64,000 bases of DNA from the NCBI GenBank assembly GCA_900659855.1, contig CAACVI010000050.1, forward strand, positions 21,902 through 85,901, written 5' to 3'. The translations under genes were made by a program, and so were the position numbers. The notes under the pieces were generated by a model. The model was not told the origin of the DNA and did not search any database. It saw only the letters and a program-made list of their open reading frames with translations. Positions 45,498 to 53,932 of the stretch are shown here, in pieces (positions within the stretch are counted from its first letter, which is position 1; each line of letters starts with the position of its first letter). The DNA comes from Candidatus Desulfarcum epimagneticum (GTDB lineage: Bacteria > Desulfobacterota > Desulfobacteria > Desulfobacterales > CR-1).

Positions 45498-47141
45498 TCA
45501 GTCCGGTTTTTTGACACGACCCATCTGTTTTTCCAAAGCATGGGCGGCTTTTAACAGCGTGTTTTCCTCAAAAGGGCGCCCCACGAGCTGGACCCCCATG
45601 GGAAGGCCGGATGAGTGAAGACCCGATGGAATGGATATGGCCGGGTTTCCGGTCAGGTTGAAAAAGCTGGTGAAACGTGTGATGGCGTTTCCCGCCGGCT
45701 CTTTTTCATTTTCGATGGTGACGAATCGGGCGCCCATTTCCGGGGCGGTCACCGGGCAGGAGGGGGTGATGATCAGATCCACGTTTTCAAAGACGCGGCC
45801 CATGTCCCGTCGAAACATCTCCATCATCCTTTTCGCCCGGACATAGTGCTCGGCTAAAATAAACTGTCCCAGGGCCAGTCCGGCGCGGATGTCTTGCCCA
45901 TACAGCTCTTTTTTTTCCGGAAGGCGGGCGCTGTGGTAGGAAAGGGCCTCGGGAAGCTGAATGATCAGAGACACGGCGCGGGCGTGATCCATGGGGGGCA
46001 TGTCAATGTCGATGATCCGGGCGCCGCTGCGCTCGAACAGGGCGATGGCCTTTTGGGTGGCCGCGAGGATCTCGGGATCGGTTTTTTCAAAAAAGAATGA
46101 TTTGGGAACGCCGACCCGCAATTTGGAGAGATCATGGGAAGATGCTTTCAAAAATGAATCCAGAAGGTTTTGGGTCCATCCCGGGTCTCCGGGGACATCT
46201 CGCCCCAGGGCCCCGAAGACCAGGGCCGCGTCCGGGGTCGTCCTGGAAAAGATGCCGATATGGTCCAAAGACCAGCAAAAGGGGATGGCCCCTTTGAGGC
46301 TGACGGCGCCGTAGGTCGGTTTCAGACCCACGACCCCGCACAGGGCCGCCGGGGCCCGGGTGGAGCCGCCGGTGTCGGTTCCAATGGCGTATGGCGCGAG
46401 ACCGGCGGCCACGGCCGCCGCGCAGCCGCTGCTGGAGCCCCCGGCGAGGCGCGATGGGTCAAAAGGGTTGGGAACGGTCCCGAAATGTTTGTTTTCGCCT
46501 GTGGCCCCGTAGGCGAATTCATGCAGGTTCAGCTTTCCGAGAAGGACGCCCCCGGCGGCGCTCAATTTTTGAACCGCGTCGGCGTCCCGGTCCGGGATCC
46601 AGTCTTCCAGAACTTTTGAGCCTCCCGTGGTCCGAATTCCTTGGGTCATAAACATATCTTTGCAGGCGTACGGGACGCCGTGCAGCGGCCCGGAATAGAT
46701 TCCCTTTTTTATTTTTTCCGCCGCTTTTTGAGCCGCCAGGCGGGCGTTCTCCCCGGCCACCGTGATATAGGCCTTGAGGGCGCCGTTGGCCGTCTCGATT
46801 TGATTTAAAAAAACCTCCGCGAGATCCACCGGCGACATTTTCCCGCTTTCAATCAGGGGCGCCAGCTCATAAACCGGCATGGATGTCCATGCGGGGTCTT
46901 TTGGTTTTTTGGCGACAATGTCTTCCGGGCGCCATCCGCCGGCGGGCCCTGTTTCGCCGAGGTCTGTTTCAGACAGTTTTTCAACGGCGTCCAATATGTC
47001 CTCAAAACCGGTGATCACGCCCATTTGGGGGGAAACAAGCTCGTCTATCTCATGGTCGCTCCAGGGCAGGGTCGGAAATTCCGAAAGGATTCGCCTCAGG
47101 GTTTCGCGGGTCAAAGGGGCGCGTTTTTTTTTCATTTTCAC
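45498..47141 (-). CDS. Amidase-signature hydrolase
   Basis: A 547-residue amidase. The Ser-cisSer-Lys triad is seen as Lys in GVPYACKDMF, cis-Ser in AGGSSSGCAAA and nucleophile in IGTDTGGSTRAP. An extra N-terminal helical region of about 75 residues precedes the amidase fold. The start overlaps the M24 stop by 4 bases (ATGA). Substrate probably belongs to the operon's pathway, for example a carbamoyl or linear amide intermediate. Confidence 0.88.
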   Translation of the reverse strand: MKMKKKRAPLTRETLRRILSEFPTLPWSDHEIDELVSPQMGVITGFEDILDAVEKLSETDLGETGPAGGWRPEDIVAKKPKDPAWTSMPVYELAPLIESGKMSPVDLAEVFLNQIETANGALKAYITVAGENARLAAQKAAEKIKKGIYSGPLHGVPYACKDMFMTQGIRTTGGSKVLEDWIPDRDADAVQKLSAAGGVLLGKLNLHEFAYGATGENKHFGTVPNPFDPSRLAGGSSSGCAAAVAAGLAPYAIGTDTGGSTRAPAALCGVVGLKPTYGAVSLKGAIPFCWSLDHIGIFSRTTPDAALVFGALGRDVPGDPGWTQNLLDSFLKASSHDLSKLRVGVPKSFFFEKTDPEILAATQKAIALFERSGARIIDIDMPPMDHARAVSLIIQLPEALSYHSARLPEKKELYGQDIRAGLALGQFILAEHYVRAKRMMEMFRRDMGRVFENVDLIITPSCPVTAPEMGARFVTIENEKEPAGNAITRFTSFFNLTGNPAISIPSGLHSSGLPMGVQLVGRPFEENTLLKAAHALEKQMGRVKKPD

Positions 47142-48295
47142 ACAGCCTGAAGATGTTTGGGGAAAGGCGTCAGAAAATCAAATCCCTTGTCCGTCACAAC
47201 GACGGAGTCGCCCACCCGGGCGGCGGCCTTCCCGGGAACGGACACGGCGCCGTCCACGGCAAAGGTCATCCCGGGTTTTAGAACGGTTTTGTCTCCGGAC
47301 TTTAATTCGGGTTTTTCAATGAGCGAGAATCCCACCGAGCGCCCCGTTCTGTAACAAAACCCGAATCCCTCTTCCTGGTAAACCCGCGCGGCCGCATGGT
47401 GGACGTCCTCGGCCCTCACTCCCGGCCGAATCATCCCCAGGGCCGCGGTCTGGGCTTTGATGGCGATTTCATACAGCCGGGCCTCCTCATCCGACGTTTC
47501 CCCGACCCAGTACTGCCGGTCGAAACCCAGTTTGACGCCCTTGAAATTATTCATCTCGCAAAAACACATATAGACGGATTCGCCCCGACAAAGGCGGCGC
47601 AGGGTCGGGCGGCGGTGGGCCATGGAAAGGTCCGGCCCCCCGGACTGAAGGGGCTGGAGGTGGTGGATCATGGGAGAGAACAGGCCGCCGGGCTCATCCT
47701 GCTCCAGAAGCGCCGCGGCTTTGCGGGAGCCGGCGGCGATGACCGCCAGCGCGATCTCATATTCGGGAACGCCCTCGGCGATGGCCTCCTTTCCGCCCCG
47801 GCACATGGCGGTGGACACCTGGCCGGCCTGTCGCATCAGTCTGATTTCATCCGGCGTTTTGATCATCCGCATGTCAGAGAGAATTCCGGATATTTCCACA
47901 ATCTCCGCATCCCGGAACTCTTCCCGGACAAAGGCGGACACCAGGGGATGGGTCTTATTGATTTCAAGCCCGATTTTTTTTCGTTTCCCCGGTTTTAGAA
48001 CATCCAGCAGGCATTTTCGCCATTCTCCGTCAACGCCGTCGGACCATTCCAGAATGTCGTGGATCCAGGTCATTTTGCGCGCCATCTCCGCTTCCAGGCC
48101 CGGGGTGATGATGGCGCAGGCGCCGGTGGCGGGCGCCGCCATCAGGGTGGGCCGGCCGAATGACATTCCCAGGTAATCCCGGAAAGCCGAAAGGTAAAAG
48201 ACGCTGTCCGTGTCCTGGATGATGGCGATGTCCACTCCGGCGGCGGCCATGCGGCGCTGAAATTCAAGGGTTCGTTTTTCACAGGCGGTTTTCAT
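47138..48295 (-). CDS. Creatinase/aminopeptidase-fold (M24) protein with degenerate metal site
   Basis: A 385-residue protein with an N-terminal creatinase-type domain and a C-terminal pita-bread fold. The dinuclear metal ligands of prolidases look lost: the first Asp region reads MCFCEMNN, the His region is TGRSVGFSL, and the two Glu positions are Asp (AVDGAV, VGDSVV). Creatinase itself has this fold without metals, so a creatinase-like amidinohydrolase or other non-peptidase role is plausible. It is coupled to the amidase. Confidence 0.78.
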   Translation of the reverse strand: MKTACEKRTLEFQRRMAAAGVDIAIIQDTDSVFYLSAFRDYLGMSFGRPTLMAAPATGACAIITPGLEAEMARKMTWIHDILEWSDGVDGEWRKCLLDVLKPGKRKKIGLEINKTHPLVSAFVREEFRDAEIVEISGILSDMRMIKTPDEIRLMRQAGQVSTAMCRGGKEAIAEGVPEYEIALAVIAAGSRKAAALLEQDEPGGLFSPMIHHLQPLQSGGPDLSMAHRRPTLRRLCRGESVYMCFCEMNNFKGVKLGFDRQYWVGETSDEEARLYEIAIKAQTAALGMIRPGVRAEDVHHAAARVYQEEGFGFCYRTGRSVGFSLIEKPELKSGDKTVLKPGMTFAVDGAVSVPGKAAARVGDSVVVTDKGFDFLTPFPKHLQAV

Positions 48296-48357
48296 TTGTC
48301 TTATTTCCCTTTAATCGGGTTGACGGGCGATACGCGTCCCGGGTGGGGGCCGATGGG

Positions 48358-49125
48358 TCAGAATTCTCTCAGCAGCCGTCCGTAACCGTCCAGACGATCC
48401 GGTATTCCCGCCAGACGCAGCGTTTCCCAGATCATGGCCTGGTTGCTGACGATGACGGGCTTTTGGACCATTTTTTCGATTTCGTCCACCACATCCAGAG
48501 ACCGCAGGGCCCCGCAGCTGATGAATATCGCCTCGGCTTTTGGATGGTCGATGGAAACGGCGAACTCCTTTATAAAGTCCGGGGCCACTTTGACCATGTC
48601 GGAATCGTTGGAGAGGCCCAGCCCCCGGATATCCAGGACCTGGAAGCCCCGGTCTTCCAGGTATTTTTTTTCCATCCGGTTCAGCTCGTCCACGTAGGGG
48701 GAGCCCACCACGATTCGCCCGGCTTTAAACGCGTTCAGGGCATGGATGACGCCGGAGATCAGCGAGGTGGCTTTTGCGTTCGGGGCCCCTTTTTTAAGCT
48801 CCGCCGCCACCCTGTCCTCGCCCAGAACAATGCCGCCGGATGTGCAGGCGTAGCAGATCACATCCAAATTTTCGTCCGGCAGGATCAGCGACGCGGCCGA
48901 GGCCAGGTTTTCGCCCACGGCGCCCAGCGTCTTTGCGTTCACCGCGTTTTCCATGGCCACCCTTGAGAAATGAACGCCCACCCCGGGAGGCGCCAGGCGA
49001 AGCATGTCTTCCTCGATGGTCTGCTCCATGGCCAGCACGACAAAGCCGATTCTGGCCCGCCAGTGGCGTCCCCGGTCAAAACGAACGTCGGCGGGCCATT
49101 TTAATTGTTTTGATTTTTCAGACAT
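48358..49125 (-). CDS. Maleate cis-trans isomerase / arylmalonate decarboxylase-like protein
   Basis: A 255-residue member of the Asp/Glu racemase superfamily. The two catalytic-type cysteines are in YACTSGG and FISCGALRS. Relatives isomerise maleate, racemise hydantoins or decarboxylate arylmalonates. The ATG at 49125 follows AGGGGG; it is the first gene of the operon ending with the amidase. Confidence 0.82.
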   Translation of the reverse strand: MSEKSKQLKWPADVRFDRGRHWRARIGFVVLAMEQTIEEDMLRLAPPGVGVHFSRVAMENAVNAKTLGAVGENLASAASLILPDENLDVICYACTSGGIVLGEDRVAAELKKGAPNAKATSLISGVIHALNAFKAGRIVVGSPYVDELNRMEKKYLEDRGFQVLDIRGLGLSNDSDMVKVAPDFIKEFAVSIDHPKAEAIFISCGALRSLDVVDEIEKMVQKPVIVSNQAMIWETLRLAGIPDRLDGYGRLLREF

Positions 49126-49211
49126 GAATCCCCCTGTCCCCTGGTTTGGGCCGGTGATTTTTAATCGAGGCAAGATTCCGGTTTAAAGAGGGTTTTTGAT
49201 CCGGATGATTT

Positions 49212-49990
49212 ATTGATATACACATGCGCCGGATTTGTCAATCACATCCTTGGCGCCCGTTCAGAACAAACAGGGCAAACGCCGGGGGAAAATGTTTTTG
49301 GGTTGAAATTTTTTGATATTCGGTCGATAATGCCCATCCATCGGCCCGGCATGGCGTGGATTTCGGCGGTAGGGGCGGTTCGCGAACCGCCCTTGTTCCG
49401 CCGACCCCGAACGGAATTTTCGGGTCAAAATGACCATAAAACCCGGACGCATTTGCCATAATGCCAAATTATATCAATTTTTTTGGGCCGCCCGTAGGGG
49501 CGAAAAATTTTTCGCCCCCGCAATGGTTCCATATCCGCATGGGGTTTTGTTTGAAGGTCGGGGTTTGCCGAGAGGGGCGGTTCGCGAACCGCCCCTACAA
49601 GCGCCGGGGCGAAATGTTTTGGGTTGGAAATTTTGGATATCGGTGGGATAACGCCCATCTATCGGCCCTGCATGGCGTGAATTTCGGCCGCAGGGGCGAC
49701 CCTTGCGGTCGCCCTGGTTTCGCCGACCCTGAGAACGGAATTTGTGACCAAAATACCAATAAAACCCAAACATTGGTCCAAGGGCGTTGTATGAAACGAT
49801 TTGTGGTTTGAATTCGGCGCGGCGGTTCGACGAAAAGGGCGGCCGCAAGGGCCGCCCCTACAAATGCCGGGGAAAAATGTTTTTGGGTTGAAATTTTTTG
49901 ATATTCGGTCGATAATGCCCATCCATCGGCGCGGCATGGCGTGGATTTTGCCGTAGGGGCGGCCCCCTGTGGCCGCCCTGGTTTCGCCTC
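49212..49990. repeat. Family B repeat block (B2)
   Basis: Several B units in tandem, with palindromes that include ggggcggttcgcgaaccgcc (49375 and 49575 regions), ggggcgaaaaatttttcgcc, gggcgacccttgcggtcgcc and gggcggccgcaagggccgcc. The linkers are as in B1. 49126-50179 has no credible gene; 49991-50179 is AT-rich with nothing recognisable. Confidence 0.92.
49280..49620 (+). repeat. Left copy of 341-bp direct repeat
   Basis: Begins cgccggggga and ends gaaatgtttt. It matches 62451-62791 over 341 bases with two mismatches by my reading. It lies within block B2. Confidence 0.88.
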
Positions 49991-50179
49991 CTGCCCTATG
50001 CGAAATATGTCGAAATTGGGATTCGACCGTATTCTTTTTGGTGATTTTAATGAGATGAATCAAAAGAAATATCATACACGCAAAATAGGAATTTTTGGGT
50101 TGGGCTTAAGGAATCCATTATCCGTCTGCCGCATTCTTTTTACCTCTTTCCATCGACTACTCCACAATAAATTATTTTT

Positions 50180-51043
50180 TTATATTAATTTCTTCATTAT
50201 CTTTCCGATTAGTTCATTTATTTCTGCATCATCCTGGCAAATAGGAGCAATCTCATCCTTGATATATTTTTTTGGATTGCTTCTTAATGACTTCAATAAA
50301 TCAATAGCCGTATTCTTTTGATCTATGACATAGAGAGCAGCTTTAAAAGCCGCTTTTTTTTCATATTCATCACCGTAAATTGAAAATAGAGGAATTATGT
50401 CAGGTATAACACTGGTGATTTTTCTATTTTTAAAATTGGGATTGTCTTTTTCTTTTGCGACAAGCTGATAAGCTCGAAAAGATTTTTCATATAATTCTGA
50501 GCGAATATCAAAAGAAACTATTTGAGCCGATTGTTTTTTTATTTTTTCTTCTAAAATTTCAAATTTATTTTTTTGTTCATCTGTTTTTTTTAAAAAATTT
50601 TGATAACGAGTTTTAATTTTATTTGCTATTTCCGTGGTATTCTTTTCCAATTTTTTAAAATTATTATTCTGCTGTTTTGCTTCTTTTTCAAATCTTGAAT
50701 AAACAAAATTGAAAGAAAAAATAGCGATACCTGTTAAAAAGGCCAAAGATATCCCAATAAATGCCAGAATTGTTGATAAAATGTTTGATTGCCCCTTCTC
50801 TGGATTTATTGGGGATAGCCATTGTATTTTGGCATATTTACAAATGAATGTCCCCGCCAAGGCTAAAAGGAAGGCTTTTAAGAAAAAGATGGCTATACAA
50901 TAGATGTGTTGCTTTTTTGGGATTTCTTTCAGCCCTAATAATGTTTTTCTATTAAAAAAGTAGAGAATAGAAAGGCTAAAAAAACCAATAAAAAGTAAAT
51001 AACTTGGGTTATTTAGCAATAAGTTATAAAAATGGTCAATCAT
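50180..51043 (-). CDS. Membrane coiled-coil protein of the kinase cluster
   Basis: A 287-residue protein with three transmembrane helices (residues about 13-31, 46-66 and 88-114), a Lys/Glu/Gln-rich coiled coil (about 115-185) and a helical C-terminal domain. No known family is recognised. Its start overlaps the receiver gene stop by 8 bases; codon use is strongly AT-rich. As the last gene of the phosphorelay it could be the output, e.g. a membrane effector or signalling scaffold (inference). Confidence 0.72.
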   Translation of the reverse strand: MIDHFYNLLLNNPSYLLFIGFFSLSILYFFNRKTLLGLKEIPKKQHIYCIAIFFLKAFLLALAGTFICKYAKIQWLSPINPEKGQSNILSTILAFIGISLAFLTGIAIFSFNFVYSRFEKEAKQQNNNFKKLEKNTTEIANKIKTRYQNFLKKTDEQKNKFEILEEKIKKQSAQIVSFDIRSELYEKSFRAYQLVAKEKDNPNFKNRKITSVIPDIIPLFSIYGDEYEKKAAFKAALYVIDQKNTAIDLLKSLRSNPKKYIKDEIAPICQDDAEINELIGKIMKKLI

Positions 51044-51491
51044 TATTAAACCTCAAATATTTTTTGCAGATTTTATAAAAATTATCTCTAATCTCTTCAA
51101 AAGTATCGCCCATATCCTGAAATTTGGGTATTATTATTTCTTCTTTCTCCTCTGGTAAAGATTTTGGGCGTGAATAAGCAGCAGGATAGTCAGAGAAGTA
51201 AAAATAGGGTATATCACTCCACTTCTCTCTTAAATGAAGACCAAGGCTTTGCCCCTGATTAATCGTCACTTTATATTGTTCTTGGTAAAAATCAATTTTA
51301 GAAAATCCTTTTATGAATAAATCAATTATGATTCCAGAAATTTTACTTTTATTTTTTTTTATAAATGTAACAGCTTGATCTAAAGTTTCCACCCATTCAG
51401 TTTTATGTCCCTTATCCTTTAATATATCCATAAAGATGTCCAAACTTTCAGGCCTGTCGTCAACAAACAAAATATATTTTTCGTGTTTCAT
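51036..51491 (-). CDS. Stand-alone receiver-domain protein
   Basis: A 151-residue response-regulator receiver without a DNA-binding domain. D11/D12, phospho-acceptor D57, S100 and K123 form a complete active site. The beta4-to-alpha4 part is extended (KSLPEEKEEIIIPKF). The ATG at 51491 overlaps the upstream TAA (TAATG) and has GGAGG upstream. It probably accepts phosphate from one or both neighbouring kinases. Confidence 0.85.
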   Translation of the reverse strand: MKHEKYILFVDDRPESLDIFMDILKDKGHKTEWVETLDQAVTFIKKNKSKISGIIIDLFIKGFSKIDFYQEQYKVTINQGQSLGLHLREKWSDIPYFYFSDYPAAYSRPKSLPEEKEEIIIPKFQDMGDTFEEIRDNFYKICKKYLRFNND

Positions 51492-53932
51492 TAGCCCTCC
51501 TCTGCTATTGGCCATGTGAATGATACAATCACATTTTCGTTTTTTTGATCATTGTCAATTGAGATTTCTCCCCCATAAGACTCTACAATCCTTTTTGCCG
51601 AAGCTAAACCAATATGCAAGCCATCTTTTTTATCATCCATTAGGTATACATCTGGGGTGAAGGCTAATTGTTTAGATTCTTTTGATATACTTCCGGTGTT
51701 TGATATTGTAATTCTAAGCATTTTCTGTTTTTCTACTGAAATAGAAATTTTCCCTTTCCGTGGGGAAAATTTTATGGCATTGCTTAAAATGGTTCGTAAA
51801 ACAAGGGCTATGCTAACCGCATCTCCTTTTAATGTGTTTTTCTGGTCCCAATTTTGTTTCTTTATCTTTAACTCTTTAAAACTCATTCTATAATCATAAA
51901 GTTGCGTAGTGTCATATAACAAAGGGGGTAAGTCAATTGTGTTTGATTTTTCATCTCTAAACCCCGATTTTAAAATAGAATACCTATCGGTTAAATCTAA
52001 AAGAGATTGAATGTTAAATTTAACGTTACGTTTATATTTATCTTTATTAAAGTCCAAAGAATTAAAAGTAGTTTTTAGTTCACGTATATGTGACCTGATT
52101 TCATGTACAAGACAACCTTCTCGATTCTCTTGGTCGTTTTCTATCATTTTTATTTTTAAAAACCATTTGACACGCTTCAATAGAATTTTTATAGCGTGTA
52201 CTTTTTGGCTATTAAAAAAGTATGGGACGCTGTGATGTAAAGTAATAGAACCAATAATTTTGTTGTCAAGTAATATTGGCAATGCGACACATGACCCTAT
52301 TTTTTTAATGGCTTTTTTAAAATTATTTTTTTTTTCACCATCATTTTTGAATATGTCGTCTATTGTTCGATATTCAGGTTTAGTTTCTTTAAAATTTGGG
52401 TGAAAAATTGGTTTTTGAAGTCTCCATGACTCTACTGTGAGAAGGTCTGAGGTCAAACTTAGAGCAACCCCTTCTAAAACATATTGTTCCGGTAATAAGT
52501 TTTGTTCTATTACTTTTAAATGATTGGCATTCCCTGGTCTAAAAGCTATTATTCCACTCTCAGCGTAAGTGATTTTTAATGACTCTTCTAAAATAATTTT
52601 TAAAGCTGTATTTAGGTTTTTTTGCTGTTTTATCCTATCATCAATCTCATTCAATTTTTCGTAGAGTTCCTGTCGCTGTAATTTTTTGTTGTCTGTAATC
52701 CGTTTTCGGACATCAAAAATTATTTTTTTAAGAGTATTTTCGATTAACGTGATATCTTTTTTTTGAATTATAGTATCCGTTTTTTTCGTCTTCTTGTGGA
52801 GTCTGTCGAAACAGAAACTACCAACACATTTATACTTGGCGTGAATTTTTTGAAAAATAGGAACTTCTAAAGAATTTTCCACAGAGTCGAAAATGGCGTT
52901 AAATTCATCCCAGAATTGAAAATCTTTTGTTTGTTTTATGCTGTCATCAGCACGACTTAAAATATGATAATTAAATTTTTCTTCACAAACATTATCCTCA
53001 GCATTTTTTATTCTTCTTTGCCAGAAACCAGAAATAGGATGCCTGCTAGGAATTTTTTTATCAGGATAACCATCGCCGGTTCGCAATACTATTTCAACTT
53101 GCCCAGATGGTGTATCTTTTTGAACGTTGCTATCTGGAACATCAATGATACGATAGAATCTTCCCCTTGGGAATCCTGCGTCTTTCATTGTTGCAAAGAC
53201 AAGTTTTACCATATCCTCTAAAGAATGTTCAGGCACATCTGTTTTTGTTGCGGTTTGCCATATTCTTTCAGGCAGTTCAGGAATGATAAACGACTGGATA
53301 TTATACATTCCTCCTCCCTTAGATTCGGGCTCGGCAGTGTGATGCCAATATGTATCTTCATGAGGGATGTCGGCCTGAATATCTTTAAGGTCAGGAATAT
53401 CCGGACGGTTAGATGCCATAGGCCAAGCTTTATTAACATTAGTCTTTTTTGTCTTTGTTTGATAGAACCTTATTGGCAAAGGAATAGAATCTAAATTTTT
53501 GATTTTTTTTAGATCATTCCACAAATTTTTTCTCTCTATTTGTTTTAATTGTATCTGAGCTAAAAGAGAAAGAATTTCATCTTTATCAAAAGGTTTCGCT
53601 ATCCATTGATTCTGGATGTTTGGCCATTCTTGCCGTAGCTCTATCATTTCCCGGACAGAAATATCATATCCACTAATAATCCATATTCTTGTATCTGAAA
53701 TAAGGTCTGTTTCTATATCCTCCAGAATGTCTTCCAAAGTGCGATTGTCAGGATAAAAATAATCAACGAACATATCAGTTGGTTTCTCTTTTTTTATCTC
53801 TTTTTTTATCTCACTTAGATTATTTGAAAATGAAGGAGAAATAATTATAGCGTCTTCTTCTACCAAGTATTTTTCGATAAGTTTTACATGGGCTTCAGTA
53901 TCATCAATTAACAAAATTTTTATTTTTTTCAT
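51491..53932 (-). CDS. Receiver-GAF-GAF histidine kinase
   Basis: An 813-residue cytosolic hybrid kinase. The N-terminal receiver is complete (D10, D11, D57, S87, K113). Residues about 225-405 and 435-590 look like two GAF sensor domains. The H-box is LVHEIRSHIRELK with H610; the ATPase N-box is ILSNAIKFS (N718) and the G2-like box GLHIGLASAK is near 771-780. The G1 box reads SNTGSIS instead of DxGxG, so kinase activity may be weak or altered. The start overlaps the upstream gene by 4 bases (ATGA). There is no membrane segment. Confidence 0.85.
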   Translation of the reverse strand: MKKIKILLIDDTEAHVKLIEKYLVEEDAIIISPSFSNNLSEIKKEIKKEKPTDMFVDYFYPDNRTLEDILEDIETDLISDTRIWIISGYDISVREMIELRQEWPNIQNQWIAKPFDKDEILSLLAQIQLKQIERKNLWNDLKKIKNLDSIPLPIRFYQTKTKKTNVNKAWPMASNRPDIPDLKDIQADIPHEDTYWHHTAEPESKGGGMYNIQSFIIPELPERIWQTATKTDVPEHSLEDMVKLVFATMKDAGFPRGRFYRIIDVPDSNVQKDTPSGQVEIVLRTGDGYPDKKIPSRHPISGFWQRRIKNAEDNVCEEKFNYHILSRADDSIKQTKDFQFWDEFNAIFDSVENSLEVPIFQKIHAKYKCVGSFCFDRLHKKTKKTDTIIQKKDITLIENTLKKIIFDVRKRITDNKKLQRQELYEKLNEIDDRIKQQKNLNTALKIILEESLKITYAESGIIAFRPGNANHLKVIEQNLLPEQYVLEGVALSLTSDLLTVESWRLQKPIFHPNFKETKPEYRTIDDIFKNDGEKKNNFKKAIKKIGSCVALPILLDNKIIGSITLHHSVPYFFNSQKVHAIKILLKRVKWFLKIKMIENDQENREGCLVHEIRSHIRELKTTFNSLDFNKDKYKRNVKFNIQSLLDLTDRYSILKSGFRDEKSNTIDLPPLLYDTTQLYDYRMSFKELKIKKQNWDQKNTLKGDAVSIALVLRTILSNAIKFSPRKGKISISVEKQKMLRITISNTGSISKESKQLAFTPDVYLMDDKKDGLHIGLASAKRIVESYGGEISIDNDQKNENVIVSFTWPIAEEG

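Noticed and set aside
47138..48295. Simple annotation as Xaa-Pro aminopeptidase.
   Set aside because: The fold fits but the metal ligands are not preserved, so a peptidase name would overstate the evidence.
49238..49848. Several overlapping open frames in both strands (for example proteins starting MANASGFYGHFDPK or MTIKPGRICHNAK).
   Set aside because: They repeat at 39.3, 62.4 and 63.6 kb in step with family B palindromes, lack ribosome sites and change frame between copies. They are by-products of the repeat sequence.
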